Assembly: GCF_026651855.1 (NCBI RefSeq)
Contig: NZ_CP093280.1
Coordinates: 4,566,001-4,630,000 of the forward strand
Direction of reading: 5' to 3'
Origin: Pseudomonas silvicola
Lineage (GTDB): Bacteria > Pseudomonadota > Gammaproteobacteria > Pseudomonadales > Pseudomonadaceae
DNA: 64,000 nt
Shown here: in pieces, positions 52,730 through 64,000 of the stretch
How positions within the stretch are numbered: the stretch's first letter is position 1
How the letters are laid out: every line of letters starts with the position of its first letter
Translations under genes and position numbers: made by a program
The notes under the pieces: generated by a model
The model's database searches: none
The model's input: the letters and a program-made list of their open reading frames with translations, nothing else
Told to the model about the DNA's origin: nothing

Positions 52730-54904
52730 ATGAACGGAAGTAAACGTAGCGGTGCCCTGCGACGCACCCATGGCTTGATCCTGGTAGGGCTGCTGGCGCC
52801 ATTCCCGCTCAGCGTCCTGGCCGAGACGGTGGCCCAGACCGCCGCGCCGGTGGAGCTGGAGAGCCTGACCATCGAAGGCAACAAGCTCTACGACATGCCG
52901 CCGTCGGAACAGACCGGTGGCTACACCGTGCAAGGCGCCACCGTGGGCACCAAGACCCCGGCACCGCTCAAGGACATTCCGCAATCCATTTCCACCTTCA
53001 CCAACGAGTACATCAAGGACCGCAAGTTCGTGCACCTCGATGACCTGGCCAAGTACACCGCCGGCCTGCGCGTGCTGACCAACGACAGCGGTCGGTCGTC
53101 CATCTACTCGCGGGGCTACGAGTACGACGAGTACCAGATCGACGGCCTGCCGGCGCCCATGACCAGTATCTTCGGCACCGTGCCATCGCTGGCTGCCTAT
53201 GACCGCGTGGAAGTGATGCGCGGCCCCTCGGGCCTGTTCAGCAGCACCAGCGAGCTGGGCGGTATCGTCAACATGGTGCGCAAGCGTCCCACCGCCGACT
53301 TCCAGGGCAGCGTCGAGGCCAGCTACGGCACCTTCGACACCAACCACGAGCAGGTCGACGTTTCCGGCCCGCTGGATTCCCAGGGGCGCGTGCGTGGCCG
53401 CTTCATCGCGTCACGTGACGCTACCAACGGCATGGTGGACTACAACGCCAGCGATAGCGAAACCTACTATGGCGCCCTGGACATCGACCTCGACGACGCC
53501 ACCCAGTTGTCGTTCGGGCTGAACCACGAGGTGAAGAACATCACCCCGAACAACGGCTACCCGACCGACTTGAAGGGCAATCTTCTGAACTTCAGTCATT
53601 CCAGGTTCCTGGGCGCCGATTGGAACTACTTCGACGGCAAGACTACCGACTTCACTGCCGAGCTGACGCACCATTTCGACAATGGTGGCAACGGCCGCAT
53701 CGCCCTGCGCACCTCGGACCGCGACGCCGACTACCTGTACGCCTTCACCCGCGCTGGCGTATCGACCGCCGGTACGGCGACGGAAGGGTACACTGGGCGC
53801 GAATTCACCGAGAACACGGTCTCGATGGATGCCAGCTATAGCCAGCCGTTCGAGGCCATGGGCAATGTCAGCGAGTTCGTGGTGGGTACCGACTACAAGA
53901 ACTATCACAACTACTACAAGAACGCGGCCGGGGTGCTGGGCACCATCAACGTCAACACCTACGACCCGACGCAGTTCGCCGAACCAAGCAATATCTACGG
54001 CAGCAGCACGGCCACCATGGTCGGCACTCAGTCCGAAGAATACGGCCTGTACTCCAAGCTGACTTTCCGCCCCATCGCCGACCTGGCGCTGATCGGCGGC
54101 GCGCGCCTGAGCTACTACAAGGGCAGCGGCTATACCACCACCATCAAGACCGGCGCCCAGACGGACTACGACCAGACCATCAGCGCTCACGTGACCCCCT
54201 ACGGCGGCGCGGTCTACGACCTGGACCCGAACAACTCGCTGTACTTCAGCTACTCCCAGGTGTTCAAGCCGCAGACCGAAACCAACCAGGCGGGCAATGT
54301 GCTCAAGCCACGCACCGGCGAGCAATATGAAGCCGGTATCAAGGGCAGCTACTTCGGTGGCGACCTGAACACCCGCGTCTCGGTGTTCCAGCTGACCGAC
54401 AAGAACCGTGCCACCAGCCCTGAAGACGACCCTACCGCCACCTATGACGTGGCCTCCGGCAAGACCCGTATCCGCGGTGCCGAGTTCGAAGTCAGCGGCA
54501 AGCTGCTGCCGAACTGGGACATCATGGCCGGCTACACCTACATGGACACCAAGGTTCTCAGTGGCGACGCGGTCAGCACCTTCCAGACCATGCCCAAGCA
54601 CTCGGCTTCGCTGTGGAACAAGTACACCGTGGCCAGCGGCCCACTGGAAGGTCTGGCGATCGGCAGTGGCGTGACGGCCATGAGCGACTTCTACATGACC
54701 ACCAGCACCTACACCGTCGCCGCCCCCGGCTACGCCACCGTCGACGCCAAACTCTCCTACCCGATCACCAAGAAACTCACCGCCACCCTGGACGGCACCA
54801 ACTTGCTCAACCGCGATTACTATTCGCGTGTAGGCTCGGCGGCAACGTTCAACTTCCTGGGCCAGTCGCGTGCATTCAGCGTCGGCGCCCGGTACGAGTT
54901 CTAA
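52730..54904 (+). CDS. TonB-dependent siderophore receptor
   Basis: A 724-aa outer-membrane receptor. The signal peptide ends near LSVLAETVAQ; a plug domain follows (DIPQSISTFTNEYIKD to VEVMRGPSGLFSSTSELGGIVNMVRKRP) and then a 22-strand barrel finishing in FSVGARYEF. The ATG at 52730 follows AAGGAAG; the upstream in-frame extension is spurious. The downstream gene codes for a catechol-siderophore esterase, so the ligand is probably a ferric triserine-catechol. Plug type is closer to FhuE/FpvA-like TIGR01783 receptors than to FepA. Confidence 0.9.
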   Translation: MNGSKRSGALRRTHGLILVGLLAPFPLSVLAETVAQTAAPVELESLTIEGNKLYDMPPSEQTGGYTVQGATVGTKTPAPLKDIPQSISTFTNEYIKDRKFVHLDDLAKYTAGLRVLTNDSGRSSIYSRGYEYDEYQIDGLPAPMTSIFGTVPSLAAYDRVEVMRGPSGLFSSTSELGGIVNMVRKRPTADFQGSVEASYGTFDTNHEQVDVSGPLDSQGRVRGRFIASRDATNGMVDYNASDSETYYGALDIDLDDATQLSFGLNHEVKNITPNNGYPTDLKGNLLNFSHSRFLGADWNYFDGKTTDFTAELTHHFDNGGNGRIALRTSDRDADYLYAFTRAGVSTAGTATEGYTGREFTENTVSMDASYSQPFEAMGNVSEFVVGTDYKNYHNYYKNAAGVLGTINVNTYDPTQFAEPSNIYGSSTATMVGTQSEEYGLYSKLTFRPIADLALIGGARLSYYKGSGYTTTIKTGAQTDYDQTISAHVTPYGGAVYDLDPNNSLYFSYSQVFKPQTETNQAGNVLKPRTGEQYEAGIKGSYFGGDLNTRVSVFQLTDKNRATSPEDDPTATYDVASGKTRIRGAEFEVSGKLLPNWDIMAGYTYMDTKVLSGDAVSTFQTMPKHSASLWNKYTVASGPLEGLAIGSGVTAMSDFYMTTSTYTVAAPGYATVDAKLSYPITKKLTATLDGTNLLNRDYYSRVGSAATFNFLGQSRAFSVGARYEF

Positions 54905-54913
54905 GAGGACCCC

Positions 54914-56152
54914 ATGCACGAGCTCCTGGCACGCAAGGACCTGGGCAGCGATACGTGGTGGCAGGCGCTGGCCGAGCAGGGTACCCCCCTGGTCGGCCCG
55001 GCGCACGCCGGGCAGCACGCCGTGACGTTTGTCTGGCGTGACCCCCGTGGCAGCGCCGCCACATCGCCCACCCGCCGCGTCTGGATCAACATCACCGGTC
55101 TCACTGACCACCACCGCCAGTGCCCGCCGCAAAGCCTTGCGCGGGTCGATGGCACCGACCTCTGGCTGTGGCAGACGCGTATCGATGCGAACTGGCGCGG
55201 CAGCTACAGCTTCATGCCCAGTGACGAAGACCGCGACTACGACGGTTTCGACGCCCAGGGCAACCTTGATCTCAACGCCCTGCGCCCCTGGTGGCGCGCG
55301 ACGTTTCCCCTGGCTGAACACGACCCCTTGAACCGCACCCGGCCCTGGACCGGTGGGCGAGGGCTGGGCGTGTCCGCCTTGCACATGCCCCTGGCGCCGG
55401 CACACCCGGCCTGGGCCGCGGTGGACAGTGGCCTGGGCGCCGCCGCGACGTTGCAGTGCCACACGTGGGACAGCGCTCGGCTGGGTAACAGCCGCCGCGT
55501 ATGGCTGTTCAGTACCGGCCGCGACCAGGACCCCGGCCGGCCCCTGGCCGTGCTGCTGGACGGGGCCTTCTGGACGGGCGCCTTGCCCCTGGCCGCCCCC
55601 CTGCAAACCCTGACCGACGCTGGCCAGTTGCCGGGCGCGGTGTACCTGTTCGTCGACAGTATCGACACCGCCCACCGCAGCCGCGAGCTGGCCTGCAACC
55701 CTGAATTCTGGCTGGCCCTGCAGAATGAACTGCTGCCCCAGGTGGCGCAGTGGCAGGCGCACTCGACAGCGGCAGCGACCACCGTGGTGGCCGGGCAGAG
55801 CTTCGGCGGCCTGGCGTCGCTGTATGCCGGCCTGCAATGGCCACAGCGCTTTGGCTGTGTGCTGGCCCAGTCCGGTTCGTTCTGGTGGCCACGTGGCGAG
55901 CCCGAGCAGCAACTTCCCCAGCGTGTGGCGGCAGGCCTTGGCCACGGGCAGACCTTGAAACTGTTCATGGAAGCCGGGCTGCGCGAGCCGGTCATCCATG
56001 CCGCCAACGACCACATGGTCGAGGCGCTGCGCGCCGCCGGGCACCACCCGCAGTACCGCGTGGTCAACGGCGGCCATGACGCCCTGTGCTGGCGCCAGGG
56101 CCTGCTCGATGGTCTTGGCGCCCTGTGGGCCGATCTTTTGCCAGCGGCCTAG
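54914..56152 (+). CDS. fes: Enterobactin esterase (Fes)
   Basis: A 412-aa cytosolic hydrolase with the N-terminal Fes domain (HAVTFVWRDPRGSAA, then SYSFMPSDED) and a C-terminal alpha/beta-hydrolase with nucleophile VAGQSFGGLASLY and His in VVNGGHDALCWRQ. It cleaves the triserine lactone of ferric enterobactin-type siderophores to free iron. It starts 10 bp after the receptor stop with AGAGGA upstream and is followed by mbtH and the NRPS. Confidence 0.9.
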   Translation: MHELLARKDLGSDTWWQALAEQGTPLVGPAHAGQHAVTFVWRDPRGSAATSPTRRVWINITGLTDHHRQCPPQSLARVDGTDLWLWQTRIDANWRGSYSFMPSDEDRDYDGFDAQGNLDLNALRPWWRATFPLAEHDPLNRTRPWTGGRGLGVSALHMPLAPAHPAWAAVDSGLGAAATLQCHTWDSARLGNSRRVWLFSTGRDQDPGRPLAVLLDGAFWTGALPLAAPLQTLTDAGQLPGAVYLFVDSIDTAHRSRELACNPEFWLALQNELLPQVAQWQAHSTAAATTVVAGQSFGGLASLYAGLQWPQRFGCVLAQSGSFWWPRGEPEQQLPQRVAAGLGHGQTLKLFMEAGLREPVIHAANDHMVEALRAAGHHPQYRVVNGGHDALCWRQGLLDGLGALWADLLPAA

Positions 56153-56187
56153 GCCGCTGGGTCATTCTTCAAAACAAGGAACACCGC

Positions 56188-56412
56188 GTGGAGCACCTCA
56201 ACCCCTTCGACGACCCGCAGCAGGCTTGCCATGTGCTGATCAACGCCCAGGGCCAGCACAGCCTGTGGCCGGATTTCTGCGACGTGCCGCCGGGCTGGAC
56301 CATCGTCCACGGGCCCGCCAGCCGGGAGGCCTGTGGCCACTGGCTGGAAGCCCATTGGCGTGACCTGCGTCCCGCTTCGCTGCGCCGCCTGCTGGCGGCC
56401 GACGCCTCTTGA
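56188..56412 (+). CDS. MbtH-family NRPS accessory protein
   Basis: A 74-aa chaperone that binds and activates NRPS adenylation domains. The family signature is visible: NPFDDPQQACHVLINAQGQHSLWP, then VPPGWTIVHGPASREACGHWLEAHWRDLRP. It uses a GTG start with AAGGA eight bases upstream. It lies 36 bp after fes and 14 bp before the NRPS, as in entF/ybdZ loci. Confidence 0.92.
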   Translation: MEHLNPFDDPQQACHVLINAQGQHSLWPDFCDVPPGWTIVHGPASREACGHWLEAHWRDLRPASLRRLLAADAS

Positions 56413-56425
56413 ACTGGAGCCACGC

Positions 56426-60385
<3,960 letters not shown>

Positions 60386-60412
60386 AAAGCGAGCGCGTCA
60401 CAGATCCGAAGC

Positions 60413-61650
60413 CGAAAAAACGGAGCTCGGGAAGCGCCGCGCGGGCGGCGCACGTTCTCAAGGGCGCCGAATATGTCCAGCCATGCACCTGGCGGCCCTG
60501 ACCCAATCTCAAGCCAGACAAACAAGGCGGTCCAGGCAATGGCACAGGCATAACTGGCCCGAAACAGATGTGGGAGCAGAGCTTGCTCGCGAAGCGCCGC
60601 GCGGGCGGCGCGCGGTCTCAAGGGCGCCGGAAACCTTGAGCCATGCACCTGGCGGCCCTGACCCAATCTCAAGCCAGACAAACAAGGCGGTCCAGGCAAT
60701 GGCACAGACATAACTGACCCGAAACAGATGTAGGAGCAGAGCTTGCTCGCGAAGCGCCGCGCGGGCGGCGCACGGTCTCAAGGGCGCCGGAAACCTTGAG
60801 CCATGCACCTGGCGGCCTTGATACGGTTTCAAGCCGGAAAAAACAAGGCGGTCGAGGCAATCCCACAGACATAACTGGCCCGAAACAGATGTAGGAGCAG
60901 AGCTTGCTCGCGAAGCGCCGCGCGGGCGGCGCACGGTCTCAAGGGCGCTGAAGAATCCCAAGCCATGCACCTGGTGGCCATGATGCGGTTTCCTGACTGG
61001 CTTTTCGGGCCCCGCTGGAGATCTCATCATGGCCACCAAGCGCTAGTCGATGGTGTTGTAGCGCCCTTGAGACCGTGCGCCGCCCGCGCGGCGCTTCGCG
61101 AGCAAGCTCTGCTCCCACGTTTGTTTCGGGCCAGTTATGTCTGTGCCATTGCCTGGTCCGCCTTGATTGTCCGCCTGGAGATTGGGTCAGGGCCTCCATG
61201 TGCATGTCATGGTTTTTCCGGCGCCCTTGAGACCGTGCGCCGCCCGCGCGGCGCTTCGCGAGCAAGCTCTGCTCCCACGTTTGTTTCGGGCCAGTTATGT
61301 CTGTGCCATTGCCTGGTCCGCCTTGATTGTCCGCCTGGGGATTGGGTCAGGGCCTCCATGTGCATGTCATGGTTTTTTCGGCGCCCTCGAGACCGCGCGG
61401 CGCTTCGCGAGCAAGCTCTGCTCCTACATCTGTTTCGGGCCAATTATGTCTGGGGGATTGCCTTGACCGCCTTGTTGGTTTGGCTGGGGATTGGGTCAGG
61501 GCCACCAGGTGCATGGCTTGAGTTTCTCCTGCGCCCTTGAGACCGAGCGCCGCCCGCGTGGCGCTTCCCGGGCAAGCCCGGTCCCACATCTGTTTCGGGC
61601 CAGTGATGCCTGTGCCATTGCCTGGCCCGCCTTGTTTTTCGGCTTTGAAT
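60413..61650. repeat. Inverted array of REP-bearing units, 160-bp period
   Basis: No gene. Four plus-oriented units place GAAGCGCCGCGCGGGCGGCG at 60431, 60591, 60751 and 60912. Four minus-oriented units place GCGCTTCG at 61091, 61251, 61400 and 61561. A unique centre (about 60971-61060) separates them. Each unit holds a REP palindrome (GAGCAGAGCTTGCTCGCGAAG) and a conserved spacer (CAGGCAATGGCACAG, AACTGGCCCGAAACAGATGT, TGCACCTGG). Only the outermost copies keep the CCCGGGAAG-type edge. All frames across it encode repeated nonsense peptides. Confidence 0.9.
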
Positions 61651-61670
61651 TTACGGTGCCACCGGCGCCG

Positions 61671-63245
61671 TCATACCCGTCCCTCCTTCATCTCCTGCGC
61701 AATGTAATCCGCCTGCCGTATCGCCAGCGTCACGATCGTCAACGTCGGGTTCTCGGCTGCGCTGGTGGTGAACTGGCTGCCATCGCTGATGAACAGATTC
61801 GCTACCTCATGGCTCTGCCCATGTCCGTTGCAGACACCATCCTCGGCCTTGACGCTCATGCGGGAGGTGCCCAGGTTATGGGTGGAGGGGTAGGGTGGGA
61901 CGCGGTGGGTCTTGAGGGCGCCGACCGCTGAATACAACGCCTGGCCCTGGGTGAAGGCGTGCTCGCGCATGGCCAGGTCGTTGGGGTGGTCGTCGTAGTG
62001 GACGTTGGCCACCGGCATGCCGAACTGATCCTTGACCGCGTCGTTAACGGTCACGCGGTTGGTTTCGCGCGGCATGTCTTCGCCCACGATCCACAGGCCC
62101 GCCAGGTGCGTGTACTGGTCCATCACGCGGGTGAAGTCCGGTCCCCAGGCACCGGGGTTGAAGAACGCACCCAGGAACGATGGGCCAAGCGAGATCGTCT
62201 CCATCTCGTAGCCGCCGACGAAGCCGCGCTCCGGCTTGAACTTGACCTCGTCGCTGATGATGCCAGCCATGATGGTGCCGCGGTAAAAGTGCACCGGTTC
62301 GCTGAACTCGGCAAACACGGAGCCAGTGGTGTGCCGCATGTAGTGTTTGCCGACCATGCCCGCGCCGTTGCCCAGGCCTTGGGGGAACCGGCTGCTGGAG
62401 GAGTTGAGCAGCAGGCGCGGGGTTTCGATGGCGTTGCCGGCCACGGCCACCAGGCGGGCGGCCTGGCGCATCTGCTGGCCGGTGGCGTCAGCGTAGACCA
62501 CGGCGCTGACCAGGCCCTGGTCATTGTGCTCGATGTGCAGCACCTGCGAGGAGGGGCGCAGGTCCAGGTTGCCCGTGGCTTCGGCCGCAGGAATCTCGGT
62601 GTACAGGGTCGACCACTTCGCGCCCATCTTGCAGCCCTGGAAGCAGAAGCCCAGTTGCTGGCACGAGGCGCGGTTGGCGCGCGGGCGGCTGTTGATCGCC
62701 ATGTGGCCGGTGGAGCATTCGGTGTAACCCAGTTTCTGCGCGCCGTTGTACAGCACCTTGAAGTTGTTGTTGCCCGGCAGCCCGGGGATGTCATGGGTGC
62801 GGGTCACGCCCATCTTGTCTTCGGCGCGGGCGTACCAGGGCTCAAGTTCCGCCAGGGTCACGGGCCAATCCAGCAGGTTGGCGTCTTTCACCGCGCCATA
62901 GGTGCTCAATGCATGGAACTCATGTTCCTGAATACGCAGGCTGGCCCCCGCCCAGTGGGTAGTGGTTCCGCCGACTGTCTTGCAGATCCAGGCGGGCAGG
63001 TTGGGGAAGTCCTTGGCCACCCGCCAGGTCCCCGAAGTGGTGCGGGTGTCGCCCCAGGACAGTTGGGCGAAGGAGGGCCACTCGTCGTTGATGAAGGTGC
63101 CCTGGTTCTGGCGCGCACCGGCTTCCAGGAGCACTACCTTGATGCCTTTCTGGCACAGTTCATTGGCCAGGGTGCCGCCGCCTGCGCCGGACCCGATGAT
63201 CACCACCACCGAGTCGTCGTCATGTTTGAAGTCAGCCATGTGCAT
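61671..63245 (-). CDS. GMC-family FAD oxidoreductase (membrane dehydrogenase large subunit)
   Basis: A 524-aa flavoprotein: N-terminal FAD motif VVIIGSGAGGGTLANEL, LLEAGARQNQG, KTVGGTTTHWAGASLR, and a C-terminal STHNLGTSRM plus ENPTLTIVTLAIRQADYIA. This type forms the catalytic subunit of gluconate 2-dehydrogenase or sorbitol/alcohol dehydrogenases and is exported by hitch-hiking with a Tat-signal small subunit, here encoded just upstream. It would oxidise a sugar, sugar acid or polyol in the periplasm and pass electrons to a cytochrome; the cytochrome gene is not visible. The start is at 63245 or two codons later. Confidence 0.88.
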   Translation of the reverse strand: MHMADFKHDDDSVVVIIGSGAGGGTLANELCQKGIKVVLLEAGARQNQGTFINDEWPSFAQLSWGDTRTTSGTWRVAKDFPNLPAWICKTVGGTTTHWAGASLRIQEHEFHALSTYGAVKDANLLDWPVTLAELEPWYARAEDKMGVTRTHDIPGLPGNNNFKVLYNGAQKLGYTECSTGHMAINSRPRANRASCQQLGFCFQGCKMGAKWSTLYTEIPAAEATGNLDLRPSSQVLHIEHNDQGLVSAVVYADATGQQMRQAARLVAVAGNAIETPRLLLNSSSSRFPQGLGNGAGMVGKHYMRHTTGSVFAEFSEPVHFYRGTIMAGIISDEVKFKPERGFVGGYEMETISLGPSFLGAFFNPGAWGPDFTRVMDQYTHLAGLWIVGEDMPRETNRVTVNDAVKDQFGMPVANVHYDDHPNDLAMREHAFTQGQALYSAVGALKTHRVPPYPSTHNLGTSRMSVKAEDGVCNGHGQSHEVANLFISDGSQFTTSAAENPTLTIVTLAIRQADYIAQEMKEGRV

Positions 63246-63251
63246 GCATCC

Positions 63252-63812
63252 TCAGGAGAAGGGATCGGGGCTCGCGGAGGCGGGCGGGTTCGGTAACCAG
63301 GACAGGTCGTTGAACCCACGCATCAGGTAGCCACCCTTGGGAAAGGAGGCGCCTTCATAGCCAAAGTGCAGGTAGGCCAGTTCGTTGCTGTACAGGGTGT
63401 TGACCGCGTTGCCGCGCACCAGGGCGAAGAACGGTGTGTCCTGGATGTCCTGGAGGATGGCGAACTGCTTGTCGGCGTCGATCTTGCGCCAGTCGCCGCC
63501 GGCCTTCTGGTCGAGCATGGCGACGCCTTGCCTGAGGGTGTCGGCGACGCCGGGGTCGGTGCTGGCTTTCTGGTCCAGTGCCTTGACGGGAAAGGCGTAG
63601 ACCGCGTCTTCCATGGTGTCGTGGGGGTAGATGCGCCGCACCATCAGCAGCAGCTTGTCGCCGCTGTCACTGTCCAGGGTGGTCATGGGCAGGGCCCAGC
63701 TCAGGCTGGGGGCCATCAGCGCGATGGGACCGCTGGTGAACAGTAGCGTACCGAGCAGCAGGCCGCCGCTGCCCTGAAGAAACCGGCGACGGTCGAGTGT
63801 CAGGTTACTCAT
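63252..63812 (-). CDS. Tat-exported gluconate 2-dehydrogenase subunit 3-like protein
   Basis: A 186-aa protein with a twin-arginine signal (LTLDRRRFLQGSGGLLLGTLL) and a small helical body (MVRRIYPHDTMEDAVYAFPV, then LDQKASTDPGVADTLRQG). It carries the flavoprotein subunit through the Tat system. AAGGA precedes the ATG at 63812. The next gene starts within a few bases of its stop (63252), so the two are co-translated. Confidence 0.85.
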   Translation of the reverse strand: MSNLTLDRRRFLQGSGGLLLGTLLFTSGPIALMAPSLSWALPMTTLDSDSGDKLLLMVRRIYPHDTMEDAVYAFPVKALDQKASTDPGVADTLRQGVAMLDQKAGGDWRKIDADKQFAILQDIQDTPFFALVRGNAVNTLYSNELAYLHFGYEGASFPKGGYLMRGFNDLSWLPNPPASASPDPFS

Positions 63813-63873
63813 GGCGATGTCCTTTTTATTGTTGTTGTCACGCAACCCATAGTAGTAACGCCAGCCGGGGGCA

Positions 63874-63931
63874 GGTAATAGGCGCCTACTACGTTGGAAT
63901 AAGCTTAGACCCGTAGTAGGCGCCTATTACC
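63874..63931. promoter_or_regulatory. Perfect 20-bp inverted repeat between divergent genes
   Basis: GGTAATAGGCGCCTACTACG at 63874-63893 recurs as its exact reverse complement at 63912-63931, with an 18-bp spacer. Each arm contains the inner palindrome TAGGCGCCTA. It lies in the 174-bp gap between the dehydrogenase operon (minus) and a plus-strand gene. With this symmetry and no T-run, it is most likely a tandem operator for a dimeric regulator. Confidence 0.65.
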
Positions 63932-63986
63932 ACCGCCGGGCGCACGCTTCCTAGAATGGGTTCACTGCCCCCCGGAGAACCCTGTC

Positions 63987-64000
63987 ATGTCCTTCATCAG
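63987..64000 (+). CDS. Start of a divergent gene, cut by the window edge
   Basis: An ATG at 63987 with CGGAGAA eight bases upstream opens a frame MSFI that runs off the window. Nothing can be said of its function; it shares the operator-like region with the dehydrogenase operon and may encode its regulator or another enzyme. Confidence 0.45.

Noticed and set aside
53411-56077. An 888-codon minus-strand open frame
   Set aside because: It is antisense to the TonB receptor and fes, both of which carry clear motifs.
60483-61589. Several frames of 60-190 codons encoding repeated peptides (for example LVCLA and RPRGASRASSAPTS)
   Set aside because: They are simply the REP array read in different frames; no start sites or conserved domains.
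60413-61650. A CRISPR array
   Set aside because: Repeats are long (160-bp units), palindromic and in two orientations, the spacers are themselves repeated, and no cas genes are present.

Overview
This is high-GC chromosomal DNA of a fluorescent Pseudomonas (P. fluorescens/P. putida type). The evidence is a mexT/mexS pair, an aruH-type arginine:pyruvate transaminase, a DUF1652 protein, OprD-family porins, a pirin, pgm, a large aceE and many REP/REPIN elements sharing the GGGACCGGGCGAAGCTCGGG core. No rRNA, complete tRNA or CRISPR array was found.

Layout. 1-5990: a diguanylate cyclase cut by the window edge, a zinc alcohol/formaldehyde dehydrogenase, a PAS/GAF hybrid histidine kinase, a small acidic protein and a decayed receiver-domain remnant. 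6029-11972: a decayed integration zone. It holds a tmRNA-like T-arm fragment, a soluble PAS-PAS chemoreceptor, three tyrosine-recombinase genes or fragments on the minus strand (one with an amber stop, one truncated, one intact), and an IS3-family element with a frameshifted orfB. 11973-14118: divergent mexT and mexS. 14635-17531: an unrecognised 498-aa protein and a MocR-like regulator lacking the PLP lysine. 17701-21584: a FAN1-type VRR-NUC nuclease coupled to a PD-(D/E)XK/XPD-type helicase. 21694-29200: pgm, pirin, a UvrD-like helicase, DUF1652 and a membrane chemoreceptor.

29258-35783 is the most striking region: aruH, a LuxR regulator, a convergent LuxI acyl-homoserine-lactone synthase, then a five-gene, translationally overlapping operon. 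The operon encodes an MppP/RohP-like arginine oxidase/hydroxylase, a PIN-like small protein, a DapA-family aldolase (RohR-like), a heme-oxygenase-like diiron oxygenase (RohS-like) and a Rieske protein. This matches the arginine-to-azomycin (2-nitroimidazole) pathway. A near-perfect lux box lies between luxI and the operon, so I infer a quorum-sensing-controlled nitroimidazole cluster.

35913-40355: stand-alone aceE, a divergent MarR regulator and a gene for only the C-terminal half of an AceE-like E1, with the same TTGCAA-type operator in both promoter regions. 40375-47538: tannase/feruloyl esterase, a solitary BamA-type outer-membrane assembly protein, a CpxRA-like two-component system and two small unknown genes. 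47709-50863: an aromatic-acid MFS importer, an OprD/BenF-like porin and a small conserved protein. 50948-52249: a delta-60 repeat protein.

52730-60385: a catechol-siderophore block of TonB receptor, Fes esterase, MbtH protein and a complete EntF-like serine NRPS (C-A-T-TE). No dihydroxybenzoate genes are in view. 60413-61650: an inverted array of about eight REP-bearing units with a 160-bp period. 61671-64000: a Tat-exported small subunit and a GMC flavoprotein (membrane dehydrogenase type), preceded by a long perfect inverted repeat and the start of a divergent gene.
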